A stretch of DNA of 16,621 bases from Candidatus Hodarchaeota archaeon (GCA_016839665.1 JAEOTU010000073.1:1-16621); one strand, 5' to 3'; counted from the stretch's first letter, positions 7,806 through 15,666 are shown. A program made the numbers and translations. Notes: a model not told the origin generated them from the letters alone.

Positions 7806-8351
7806 ATGCATGCAATCGGAATTGTTGAAACCAATGTTGTAGCAAGAGGACTCCTTGCTGCAGATGCGATAGTTAAAGCAGCTGACGTTAAACTACTATC
7901 ATCAACACCTGTTTGTCCAGGTAAATACTTAATCATTGTGCAAGGATCAGTTGCATCTGTGAAAAGTTCCTTAGATGCTGGAAGTACCATAGCAGGGGAA
8001 GCATTAATCGGTTCAGTAGTCATTCCCAATGTTCATGACGAGGTTTTTCCAGCTATATCTGGAACAACTAAAGTTGATCAAATTGATGCGATTGGGTTGA
8101 TTGAAACATATTCGGCTCCCTCTGCCATAATGGCTGCTGATGAGGCGGTAAAAAGTGCAAATATCCGTTTGATTGAAGTGCGATTAAGTCGTGCTTTAGG
8201 AGGGAAAGCATTTGCTCTGTTTACTGGTGAAGTTGGTGCTGTTCGAGCAGCGATCGCGGCAGGTGTGAATAGGGTTAAGGAGCAAGGATTGGTTCTGTCT
8301 ACAGCCTTAATACCAGCTCCACATAAGGATTTGATAAAATATCTCTTGTAA
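7806..8351 (+). CDS. BMC-T tandem-domain shell protein, PduT-like Fe-S type
   Basis: The 181-residue protein has two Pfam00936 domains in tandem: 1-90 from HAIGIVETN, and 94-181 from DAIGLIETYS. It should form pseudohexameric trimers. The first-domain pore loop reads STPVCPGKY, with Cys37 in a CPGK motif. In PduT the equivalent cysteine from each subunit holds a [4Fe-4S] cluster in the trimer pore, so an electron-conducting pore is likely here. The second domain has GGKAFALFTGEVGAVRAAI. The ATG at 7806 gives the expected M-x-A-I-G start. Together with the PduS-like protein it suggests electron transfer across the shell. It follows a 107-bp gap with a hairpin. Confidence 0.93.
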   Translation: MHAIGIVETNVVARGLLAADAIVKAADVKLLSSTPVCPGKYLIIVQGSVASVKSSLDAGSTIAGEALIGSVVIPNVHDEVFPAISGTTKVDQIDAIGLIETYSAPSAIMAADEAVKSANIRLIEVRLSRALGGKAFALFTGEVGAVRAAIAAGVNRVKEQGLVLSTALIPAPHKDLIKYLL

Positions 8352-8380
8352 ACCATAAATGTCCCGATGGATGATTTAGT

Positions 8381-8839
8381 ATGAAAAAAATTGTTATTGG
8401 AAGTGATCATGGAGGATTTGATCTCAAGAAGCAGATAATACAATTCCTTAAAGGACTCGGTTATGAAGTAGCTGATTTTGGATGTTATTCTACCGAACCA
8501 GTTGACTATCCAGATATTGCTTTGCTGGTTGCTCAAAATGTTTCTGTGTCTCTAGAAACTAAAGGAATCTTAATTGATGGAACAGGGGTAGCAAGTGCGA
8601 TTGTTGCCAATAAGGTCTCCAATGTTCGAGCCACACCCTGTACAGATGAATTTACTGCTCACTCAGCAAGAGAACACAACGATGCTAACATTTTGACACT
8701 TGGAGCAAGAATTTTGGGTGTTGGTCTCGCGCAAAACATCGTGAAAAGATGGCTTGAAACTCCATTTGGTGGTGGACGTCACGAACGCCGAGTCAACAAG
8801 ATTCGTGATATTGAGCAAAGATTTTGTAAGTCGACGTGA
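8381..8839 (+). CDS. rpiB: RpiB/LacAB-family sugar-phosphate isomerase
   Basis: Ribose-5-phosphate isomerase B interconverts ribose-5-P and ribulose-5-P; the family also includes allose- and galactose-phosphate isomerases. The 152-residue protein has IGSDHGGFDLK (6-16), EPVDYPDIA, REHNDAN (97-103), and the phosphate-binding GGRHERRVNKI (131-141). At the usual catalytic cysteine of the [IV]CGTG motif it has Asp66 (LIDGTGVASAIVANK), a change also familiar from BMC-linked relatives with IDGAG. The proton-transfer base may therefore differ. RpiB is a hallmark of sugar-phosphate-utilising BMC loci together with DeoC. No encapsulation helix is visible; it could act outside the shell. Its stop overlaps the GTG of the next BMC-P gene. 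Confidence 0.88.
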   Translation: MKKIVIGSDHGGFDLKKQIIQFLKGLGYEVADFGCYSTEPVDYPDIALLVAQNVSVSLETKGILIDGTGVASAIVANKVSNVRATPCTDEFTAHSAREHNDANILTLGARILGVGLAQNIVKRWLETPFGGGRHERRVNKIRDIEQRFCKST

Positions 8840-9282
8840 TTTATTTGAAACTTGGGAAAGTCATTGGTAATGTAGTAGCGTCGGTGAAAGATCCAGGACT
8901 TGTAGGTTTGCGCTTACTTGTTGTTCAAGGATTAAATGATGATTTTGAACCCGTTGGAAAACCGTATGTTGCTGCAGATGGGATTTATACCGCAGGTCCA
9001 GGAGATATAGTCTATCTTGTAAGTAAAAAAGAAGCAGCTCTAGCAATTTCAAAAGGATTAGTACCAATAGATGAATGCATTGTTGGTTTCGTCGAAGAAT
9101 ATAATGTTATAAAACCGAGAAAGAAAAAAAGGCCAGAAAAAACTCCAACACCTCCGAAAGCTCCTCCCAAAACGAAAACTACTCCTAAGCGGCCACCTAC
9201 AACAAGAACTCGTCCAAAACAAGCTACAACAAGAACTCGTCCAAAACAAGCTGCAACAAAAAAAAGTCAGAGGAAGGCATGA
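8836..9282 (+). CDS. BMC-P vertex protein with long Lys/Pro/Thr-rich C-terminal tail, copy 2
   Basis: Residues 1-92 are a EutN/CcmL pentamer subunit: LKLGKVIGNVVASVKDPG, GLRLLVVQGL, YVAADGIYTAGPGDIVYLV, and the final strand CIVGFVEEYN. Residues 93-148 form an extra low-complexity tail with about 22 Lys/Arg, 12 Pro and only one acidic residue, resembling a histone H1 tail. Part of it is a direct duplication of TTRTRPKQA. Such a tail should be disordered and could bind nucleic acid, other anions or cargo; no function is known to me. The GTG start at 8836 overlaps the rpiB stop. A TTG at 8845 (giving MKLGKVIGNV) is an equally plausible start by homology. The next BMC-P begins 4 bp after the stop. 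Confidence 0.88.
   Translation: MIYLKLGKVIGNVVASVKDPGLVGLRLLVVQGLNDDFEPVGKPYVAADGIYTAGPGDIVYLVSKKEAALAISKGLVPIDECIVGFVEEYNVIKPRKKKRPEKTPTPPKAPPKTKTTPKRPPTTRTRPKQATTRTRPKQAATKKSQRKA
9197..9250 (+). repeat. 27-bp tandem repeat, two perfect copies, inside the BMC-P tail
   Basis: Positions 9197-9223 and 9224-9250 are identical 27-mers starting CTACAACAAGAACTCGTCC. A third, partial and slightly diverged copy begins at 9251 (CTGCAACAA). The unit is nine codons, so copy-number change keeps the reading frame and lengthens the basic tail by nine residues each time. It probably arose by slippage or unequal recombination. Confidence 0.95.
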
Positions 9283-9286
9283 TCCA

Positions 9287-9595
9287 ATGTATTTGGCTCT
9301 CGTTACTGGCAATTTAGTGGCAACTATTAAAACTAAAAGCCATGAAAATTATAAAATACTCGTCATAAGGCCTATAGACATGCATGGACGATTTATTGGA
9401 GAATCAACAATTGCTTTGGACACTGCTCAGGCAGGGGTGGGTGATTGCGTGCTAATTTTGCAGGAAGGGAACTCAATTCGTAGTATCATGAAGGATGAAG
9501 ATGGAGCAGTAGATGCTTTAATCGTGGGTGTTGTAGATTTCATTGAAGTCGAAGGAAAACAACGTGATTTAACACTAAATCTTGAGAGTGTTTGA
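9287..9595 (+). CDS. BMC-P vertex protein (EutN/CcmL family), copy 3
   Basis: This 102-residue EutN/CcmL-type vertex subunit starts [18 protein letters not shown], followed by [36 protein letters not shown], and the C-terminal [17 protein letters not shown]. The first copy is the closest in pattern (same R/Q-P-[IV]-D-M and F-I-x-[VI]-[ED]-G-K-Q). It begins 4 bp after copy 2, so the two are probably translated together. Three vertex paralogues in one operon could form distinct or mixed pentamers. Confidence 0.92.
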   Translation: MYLALVTGNLVATIKTKSHENYKILVIRPIDMHGRFIGESTIALDTAQAGVGDCVLILQEGNSIRSIMKDEDGAVDALIVGVVDFIEVEGKQRDLTLNLESV

Positions 9596-9597
9596 TA

Positions 9598-11025
9598 ATG
9601 GATGAAGATATTGTTCAAAAAATTACCGAGCAAGTTTTACGAAAATTGGGTCAATCAGAGACAACCTCTAATGAGAATCCAATTAAAACTAAAGAAACTG
9701 GATACAAACGAACAAATCCTCTTATTTCCACTGGTTCGGCAATTATTCTACTTTGTGGAGGTGATGAGAAACTACCTGAAGTTTATCAGCAGATGGAGGA
9801 AATTTCACGTCGTTTTTCACCCGTTCATGTCGTTATGACAAAATCAGCTACACAAATCATAGGAATTCCAAAGGCGAGGAGTGCATCACAAGGTGGTAAA
9901 ATAATCACTGAATATTCTTCAGATTATTTGGAGAAGGTACTCAAACAAGCTGATGCGATTTATGTTCCAGTTATATCCCTAAATACAGCTGCAAAAGTGA
10001 CCGCTCTGAATGCAGATTCTCTTGGTACAATCACTATAGTTTTTGGACTGATGTATGGAAAACCTGTCATTGTAGCAAAAAATTCGATTTTTTGTTGTCA
10101 AATAAAGCCTGAAAATGTTCCAGAACCAATGTTAAAGAGAATTAACGGAATTATTAAACTACTTGAAGATATGGGTGTTCAAATAGTCGATATCCATGAT
10201 TTAACTGGTGCGGCTCCTATACAAGAGATTAAATCTCCATCTACAGTCTATACTACAGGTACAGCTGGTAAACTTAATGGTGACGAAATTGTGAAAGCTT
10301 TCGTTAATGGAGGAGCTTCACGAATTGGAACAAACCCTGGAATAGCTGAATTTGATAAAGACTTAGCTAAATATATTGATCATACTCTTTTAAAGGCTGA
10401 TGCTACAGAAGAAGAGATACGAAAGCTTTGCGATGAAGCCAAGGATTATGGATTTGCTTCTGTATGTGTTAATCCGACAAATGTGTCAAAAGCGAAAGAA
10501 AATTTGCGTGGGAGCTCTGTCAAGGTCTGTACAGTTGTTGGTTTTCCCTTAGGGGCTACTACACCTACTGTTAAAGCTATAGAAACTCGTGATGCTATAG
10601 CAAATGGTGCAGAAGAGATTGATATGGTTATTAATGTAGGAGCATTGAAGTCAGGCGATGATGAGCTTGTCAAGAGGGATATTGAAGCAGTTGTTGCCGC
10701 AGCTAAAGGAAAAGCCTTGGTAAAAGTCATTCTAGAGACCGCGTTATTAACAAAGGAACAAATTACAAAAGGAAGCCTTTTAACTAAACTAGCTGGGGCT
10801 GATTTCGTTAAAACTTCCACAGGCTTTAGTACTGCTGGTGCTACAGCTGAAGATATTGAATTAATGCGGAAGACTGTAGGGCCAGAAATGGGAGTAAAAG
10901 CTGCAGGTGGTATTAGAACTCTTGAAACAGCTGAAAAAATGATAAAGGCTGGAGCAACTCGTATTGGTGCTTCAGCATCAATTGCCATTGTTAAAGGGAC
11001 CACAAGCTCATCCGAAAAATATTAG
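9598..11025 (+). CDS. deoC: Flavoprotein–deoxyribose-phosphate aldolase (DeoC) fusion
   Basis: DeoC cleaves 2-deoxy-D-ribose-5-phosphate to glyceraldehyde-3-phosphate and acetaldehyde through a lysine Schiff base. From the ATG at 9598 the protein is 475 residues. Residues 1-18 ([18 protein letters not shown]) are an encapsulation-peptide-like helix, then a polar linker to about 40. A flavoprotein-like domain follows (about 45-210, with [18 protein letters not shown]). A joining segment has [11 protein letters not shown], and the TIM-barrel DeoC runs from about 254 ([16 protein letters not shown]). Class I aldolase residues are present: Asp342 in [10 protein letters not shown], Schiff-base Lys405 in DFVKTSTGF, Lys434 in [10 protein letters not shown], and Cys290 in SVCVNP. 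DeoC alone is about 220-260 residues, so the N-terminal half is extra. A TTG at 9592 is in frame but overlaps the previous stop. As the signature enzyme it points to a sugar-phosphate BMC. Confidence 0.93.
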   Translation: MDEDIVQKITEQVLRKLGQSETTSNENPIKTKETGYKRTNPLISTGSAIILLCGGDEKLPEVYQQMEEISRRFSPVHVVMTKSATQIIGIPKARSASQGGKIITEYSSDYLEKVLKQADAIYVPVISLNTAAKVTALNADSLGTITIVFGLMYGKPVIVAKNSIFCCQIKPENVPEPMLKRINGIIKLLEDMGVQIVDIHDLTGAAPIQEIKSPSTVYTTGTAGKLNGDEIVKAFVNGGASRIGTNPGIAEFDKDLAKYIDHTLLKADATEEEIRKLCDEAKDYGFASVCVNPTNVSKAKENLRGSSVKVCTVVGFPLGATTPTVKAIETRDAIANGAEEIDMVINVGALKSGDDELVKRDIEAVVAAAKGKALVKVILETALLTKEQITKGSLLTKLAGADFVKTSTGFSTAGATAEDIELMRKTVGPEMGVKAAGGIRTLETAEKMIKAGATRIGASASIAIVKGTTSSSEKY

Positions 11026-11036
11026 GGGTCATCGTA

Positions 11037-12254
11037 ATGATCATTTTGACCCTGAACTGCGGGTCATCATCAGTAAAATATGCGCTATTCAACACTACTT
11101 TTAAGAAAATGCTTGCAAAGGGGATCGTTGAGCGGGTGGGGTTTTCAGGTTCATTTGTTCATCAGAAAGTTGGATCACAGGAAATTACACGAAAATTTAG
11201 ATGTGAAAATCATCAAGTAGCTATTCAATACATACTAAAGTTACTGGTTTCCCCATCAGAAGGTGTTATGGAGAATATATCAGAAGTTGATGCCGTTGGT
11301 CATAGAGTAGTTCATGGAGGGGAAGAATTTGTTGAATCTACACTCATTAACTCTATTGTTGAAAAAGTAATCGCAGACCTTTCATCACTGGCACCATTAC
11401 ATAATCCTCCAAATCTTCAAGGTATACAAGCAGCGAAAAAAGTTCTACCTAATATTCCTCACATTGCAGTCTTTGATACTGCTTTTCATCAATCAATGCC
11501 AGAATATGTCTACCGTTATGCAATCCCATCGAAATGGTATTCAGAGAATAAAATCAGAAGATATGGCTTTCATGGAACTTCTCATTATTATGTTTCTCAA
11601 CGTGCGATGAGATTATTGGGTAAATCAGAGAAAAAATCCAAGATTGTCACATTACATCTAGGTAATGGAGCCTCAGTAGCAGCGATTAAAGATGGAAAAT
11701 CGGTTGATACGAGCATGGGTCTGACACCCCTTGAAGGATTAGTCATGGGAACCCGTTCAGGGGATATAGATCCTGGAGTTGTCCTTTCCATGATGCGAAC
11801 AGCAAATCTTTCCTTTGGAGAGGCTGATGACATACTTAATCGTCAAAGTGGACTTCTTGGGATTGCACACAGTTCCGACATGAGAGATATCGAGGAAAAA
11901 GCTATCCAGGGGGATGAGAAAGCTCTTTTGGCATTAAATTTAGCAGCTTATCGGGTTCGCAAATATATTGGAGCGTATTTTATTGCTTTGGGGGGATTGG
12001 ATGCAATAGTTTTTACTGCAGGAATCGGAGAAAGATCTTCTTATTTTAGATCACTCGTTCTCAAGGATCTTGAATTTTTCGGGATAGAAATGGATCAAGA
12101 AGCAAACTTAGAAGCGGTAAGTGGAACTCAAGAGCGAATAATCTCTTCAAATGCGTCTAAGATAAAGATTTTCGTCATACCAACCAATGAAGAGCTTGTA
12201 ATGGCTCAAGATACAGAACGAATTGTAAATCAGATCAACAAAGTGCCACGCTGA
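11037..12254 (+). CDS. ackA: Acetate kinase
   Basis: The enzyme transfers phosphate from acetyl-phosphate to ADP, giving ATP and acetate. The 405-residue length is normal. Motifs in order are LNCGSSSVKYALF at the N-terminus, GHRVVHGGEEF, FDTAFHQSMPEYVYRYAIP, RYGFHGTSHYYVS, HLGNGASVAAI, DTSMGLTPLEGLVMGTRSGDIDPG, FTAGIGERS, and PTNEELVMAQDT. No encapsulation helix is present, so it probably acts in the cytosol on acetyl-phosphate leaving the shell, or without a shell. It starts 11 bp after deoC and is the last gene of the operon. The 62 bp to the convergent gene contain T-rich stretches but no strong hairpin terminator. Propionate or butyrate kinase activity is possible, but acetate fits DeoC-derived acetaldehyde. 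Acetate kinase is uncommon in Archaea. Confidence 0.96.
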   Translation: MIILTLNCGSSSVKYALFNTTFKKMLAKGIVERVGFSGSFVHQKVGSQEITRKFRCENHQVAIQYILKLLVSPSEGVMENISEVDAVGHRVVHGGEEFVESTLINSIVEKVIADLSSLAPLHNPPNLQGIQAAKKVLPNIPHIAVFDTAFHQSMPEYVYRYAIPSKWYSENKIRRYGFHGTSHYYVSQRAMRLLGKSEKKSKIVTLHLGNGASVAAIKDGKSVDTSMGLTPLEGLVMGTRSGDIDPGVVLSMMRTANLSFGEADDILNRQSGLLGIAHSSDMRDIEEKAIQGDEKALLALNLAAYRVRKYIGAYFIALGGLDAIVFTAGIGERSSYFRSLVLKDLEFFGIEMDQEANLEAVSGTQERIISSNASKIKIFVIPTNEELVMAQDTERIVNQINKVPR

Positions 12255-12316
12255 ATCACTGCTGATCTGAAGTTCATCCACTACCTATTTCTAATTGTTA
12301 AAAGAAACAAGTGAAT

Positions 12317-13447
12317 TCATGGTTTATAATCAGAGGGCAGGCCAACCTGCCTGATTAGAATATCGCTCAATTTGTCAGAACGTGGCCTGGACTCAATAAG
12401 GAAGTCTTCCAAATTAGACTCAACTTGTTTTAAAACATCACGCTCATCTGGATCAATATTTTTCTGTGTTATATGATACTCAAAGAATTTGCATAAAATT
12501 CTTGGCGCTCGAGTCATGGAAGTGAGTTCCTCATCAGTTACACTCCGTATTCGATGTACGGTTTGAGTAACTCTTGGATCAAATATATTGCTTTTCGTAT
12601 GGATAACTGCAGTTAAGTAACTACGTCCCTGCGTAATTTCGTCCTCTTCCATCCAAATGTCGGAACCTAGGGCCCACATCTCATAATCTATCCCCCAAAT
12701 TTTGTTGGGCTTCTTTTCTTCATCGAATTGAACTAAATAATTACCTGCATTTCTGTCTGGATCATTCAACCATATATCAAATGGTAGAAGGGAATATCCG
12801 TCATCTATTTGTTGTATAGTTTCAAAAGCTCCATCAAGATCTTTGGTATCTAAGAATTCATCAAGATTTATAGTATTAGGAATTTTTTCCATGATCAAGG
12901 CAAGTATTGTTGACGGGTCACCTCTTTCGCTCTTCTTCGTAAGCAATTGTTCGAATTTTTCAGAGGTTTCAAGTGTGTAAGATTCCCGCTCTGAAAGTTC
13001 ATAGAATTCTTCGGCAGTGTCTCCCTCATCTTCTTCATCTTCATCGAGGATAACGACATCACCAAGGTCTAATATTGTCGTTTGCTCAAGGGGCTGATCT
13101 GCAATTTGTTGGGAGCAAACAACCAGAGCATTTGGGACATTAAGCCTTAATCGTTGTCCAAGACGTGAAGCGGTTAGCTCGTTAAGAACACGCCACAAGT
13201 GCATCCTATGTCTGCTTTCTTCAGGAGAATCTTCAATATCAACCTCTAGATCTAAAATCTTGTTCATTTCAAAGTCGATAAACTTTGAAAAAGATTTTAA
13301 TAACCATTCCTTGTTTTGTTCATCTATTAACACAATTGCTTTTCCATGTTGACCAGCAGCGGTCATGGCTTTCTTAGTAATTCGAAAACGATTAAGAACT
13401 TCCTTCTTTTCATGAGTTTCATATATAACTAAATCCCATTTTGCCAT
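12317..13447 (-). CDS. HipA/PI-kinase-like fold protein, function unknown
   Basis: The 376-residue protein shows remnants or a divergent form of the HipA/phosphatidylinositol-kinase-like fold. A strand ends in WLLKSF (possible ATP-binding Lys51). The catalytic-loop-like motif WLNDPDRNAGNYLV (226-239) is followed by a metal-binding-like WGIDYEMW (251-258). This order (N-x-x-D-R-x-x-x-N, then I-D) is what HipA-like kinases show. A very acidic stretch lies at 134-143 (LDEDEEDEGD). There is no HipB-like partner gene next to it, so a toxin–antitoxin role is not supported. It is convergent with acetate kinase and has its own start ATG at 13447, with GAAGGAAG just upstream on the minus strand. It may be transcribed after or independently of metG, which ends 119 bp upstream. 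The substrate is unknown. Confidence 0.6.
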   Translation of the reverse strand: MAKWDLVIYETHEKKEVLNRFRITKKAMTAAGQHGKAIVLIDEQNKEWLLKSFSKFIDFEMNKILDLEVDIEDSPEESRHRMHLWRVLNELTASRLGQRLRLNVPNALVVCSQQIADQPLEQTTILDLGDVVILDEDEEDEGDTAEEFYELSERESYTLETSEKFEQLLTKKSERGDPSTILALIMEKIPNTINLDEFLDTKDLDGAFETIQQIDDGYSLLPFDIWLNDPDRNAGNYLVQFDEEKKPNKIWGIDYEMWALGSDIWMEEDEITQGRSYLTAVIHTKSNIFDPRVTQTVHRIRSVTDEELTSMTRAPRILCKFFEYHITQKNIDPDERDVLKQVESNLEDFLIESRPRSDKLSDILIRQVGLPSDYKP

Positions 13448-13566
13448 AATAATCTGCTTCCTTCGTTTTCATATTAGCAGGAGTATATTGATATTTAGCC
13501 TTTCACTGTGTTAAAAAGTTTCTATAATAAAAAGATGAGAAAATTGATGGAAAAGAGAATATAAAG

Positions 13567-15666
13567 TTAACTTATTCGTGTGCCATTTGGTACGTTTTGA
13601 TCGGGAACTATCAATCCTAATTGTTCTCCTTCTACAGCTGCCAATAACATTCCCTCTGAACGAACCCCACGAATGGTGGCTGGTTCCAAGTTTACGATGA
13701 CAGTTAATCGTTGTCCGACTAGATCTTCTACTTTCCTGTGTGAGGCTAAACCAGCAACTAATTGACGCTGGCCGATTTCTGGGCCGAGGTCAACCTTAAG
13801 TTTTAACAAATTTTTCGTTTTTTTGATTTTTTCAGCAGTTAGTATAGTTCCGATTCGGATATCTAGCTTTTGGAAATCCTTAAAGGGGATCTGTTTCTTG
13901 TCTGACACTTTGTTTTCCTCTGTGAGATCAGTTTTTTTCAAAGCTCTAATTTCTGTAAGTCGTACTTGCAGCTCTTCAATATCGATTTTTGAAAACAATG
14001 GTTTGGATTTTCGGACTGTAATTCCAGGCTTAAGAGTTAATTTTCCGGCTTCATCTAGACATTGGCTAGCGGCAGTTCCCTCTAGACCGATAGTTTGCCA
14101 AACCTTTTCAGCAGTTTCAGGGATGATTGGAGAAAGAACAATAGCAAGTGTCCGAAGTGATTGTATGCACAGAAATAAAGTGGTTTCAACAGCAATGAAA
14201 TCTGTTTTTACTAATTTCCATGGTTCTTTTGTGCTAAGGTAAGCATTAGCTGTTCTTGCAAAATCAATAATGGATGCTACAGATTTTTTCAGCTCAAATT
14301 TATCAAAAAAATCGGCTACAGTTTCAGGAACCTCATGAATAGCAGTAACAAATTCTCTGTCAGTAGCATCAAGACGATGGCATTCAGGAATTGTACCATT
14401 GCAGTATTTGTCAAGTAAAACAAAAATTCTATGAATATAATTTCCTAAAACGTCATTAAGGTCATTATTTATTCGCTGTTGGAATTCTTCCCAAGTAAAA
14501 GTAGAATCCTTTGTTTCAGGTCGGGTTGCTGCCAAATAATATCTCCAATAATCTGTAGGGAGGAGAGCTGCAGCATCATCAATCCATACTCCAACTCCTT
14601 GAGACTTACTGAACTTTCTATCTTCAAAAATTATAAATTCTGTTGTACTCACATTGTATGGAAGGACAAAAGGTTTTCCATAGCTCTCCTCTGTTCCAAG
14701 GAGAAGTCCAGGTAGTAATAATGTATGAAAAAAGATATTATCTTTACCAATGAAAAAAATTGTTCGTGTATCTTGATCTAACCAATATTTTTTCCAGAAT
14801 TCTGTATCATTATATTCTCTTTTCCCTAATTCTGCAGAAGCAGAAACGTAACCAAGAACTGCTTCCAACCATACATAGACAGATTTTCCTTTAGCTTCAG
14901 CGATAACCTTATTGAACGGAATTCCCCAAGCTAAATCACGTGTCAAAGTACGAGCTTGTAATCCCTCATTTAATATATATTCAGAAAATTTTCTGGCGTT
15001 TTCAGGTAATTGCTCGTTCTTACGAATGTATTTTTCTAGTTTTTCCTGAAAAGCACTAAAATCATAATACCATTGAGTGGTTTCTTTAACGATTGGAATG
15101 TTTCCACAAATTTTACAATGAGGTTCGATTAACTCTACTGGACTCAAGGGTTTTCCGCAATCAGGTGCATCACACTGATCTCCTCGAGCTCCAGCTGCTC
15201 CACAATGTGGACATGTGCCTTCTACAAACCTGTCAGGAAGAAACCTTTTGTCGTGAGAACAATACAATTGTTCGATATCTTTAGCGAAAATGTACCCATT
15301 CTCATTACATCGTCTAAAAAAGTCTTGAACCCATTCATAGTGGAAAGGATTCGCTGTTTTTGAATAATTTAAGTCAATATTCCACTTTTTCAGCAAGGTT
15401 AAAATTAATTCATGATTTTTATCTACCAATTCTTGGGGAGATATATTTCCTTCAATTGCAGCTACCTCTATAGGGGTTCCATGGCAATCAGAACCAGTAG
15501 CTGATATCACGTCAGCTCCCCTTAATTTTAAATAACGAAGATATATATCTGCACCCAACAAATGTAACACAGTTCCTAGATGAGGAATCGCATTAACATA
15601 AGGCCATGCAGGGCAGACAACATATTTCTTACCACTTAGATTTTCCAATTCAACCACACTCTTCAA
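13567..15666 (-). CDS. metG: Methionyl-tRNA synthetase with C-terminal tRNA-binding domain
   Basis: This class I synthetase charges tRNA-Met in the cytosol. The 699-residue protein has the HIGH-type motif PHLGT (28-32), GSDCHGTPIEV (58-68), zinc-knuckle cysteines in the connective insert (Cys136, 152, 155, 165, 170, 184, 187), and the KMSKS-type loop KFSKSQG (351-357). An anticodon-binding helical domain follows, then a Lys/Glu-rich linker near 570-595. A C-terminal EMAPII-like OB-fold tRNA-binding domain starts with FQKLDIRIGTIL at about 598. In many archaea this last domain is a separate protein; here it is fused. The start is uncertain: the longest frame begins with TTG at 15666, but GTG at 15657 lies about 25 bp from a TATA-like TATATTTTAT and could be a leaderless start. 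Confidence 0.95.
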   Translation of the reverse strand: MKSVVELENLSGKKYVVCPAWPYVNAIPHLGTVLHLLGADIYLRYLKLRGADVISATGSDCHGTPIEVAAIEGNISPQELVDKNHELILTLLKKWNIDLNYSKTANPFHYEWVQDFFRRCNENGYIFAKDIEQLYCSHDKRFLPDRFVEGTCPHCGAAGARGDQCDAPDCGKPLSPVELIEPHCKICGNIPIVKETTQWYYDFSAFQEKLEKYIRKNEQLPENARKFSEYILNEGLQARTLTRDLAWGIPFNKVIAEAKGKSVYVWLEAVLGYVSASAELGKREYNDTEFWKKYWLDQDTRTIFFIGKDNIFFHTLLLPGLLLGTEESYGKPFVLPYNVSTTEFIIFEDRKFSKSQGVGVWIDDAAALLPTDYWRYYLAATRPETKDSTFTWEEFQQRINNDLNDVLGNYIHRIFVLLDKYCNGTIPECHRLDATDREFVTAIHEVPETVADFFDKFELKKSVASIIDFARTANAYLSTKEPWKLVKTDFIAVETTLFLCIQSLRTLAIVLSPIIPETAEKVWQTIGLEGTAASQCLDEAGKLTLKPGITVRKSKPLFSKIDIEELQVRLTEIRALKKTDLTEENKVSDKKQIPFKDFQKLDIRIGTILTAEKIKKTKNLLKLKVDLGPEIGQRQLVAGLASHRKVEDLVGQRLTVIVNLEPATIRGVRSEGMLLAAVEGEQLGLIVPDQNVPNGTRIS

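Noticed and set aside
8361..8380. Regulator or riboswitch ahead of rpiB
   Set aside because: The spacer is only 29 bp; no structure can be seen and no regulator gene lies in the operon.
10446..11003. Long minus-strand open frame opposite deoC
   Set aside because: It is the antisense shadow of the DeoC coding region; low-complexity hydrophobic/Ala-Ser-rich translation without motifs.
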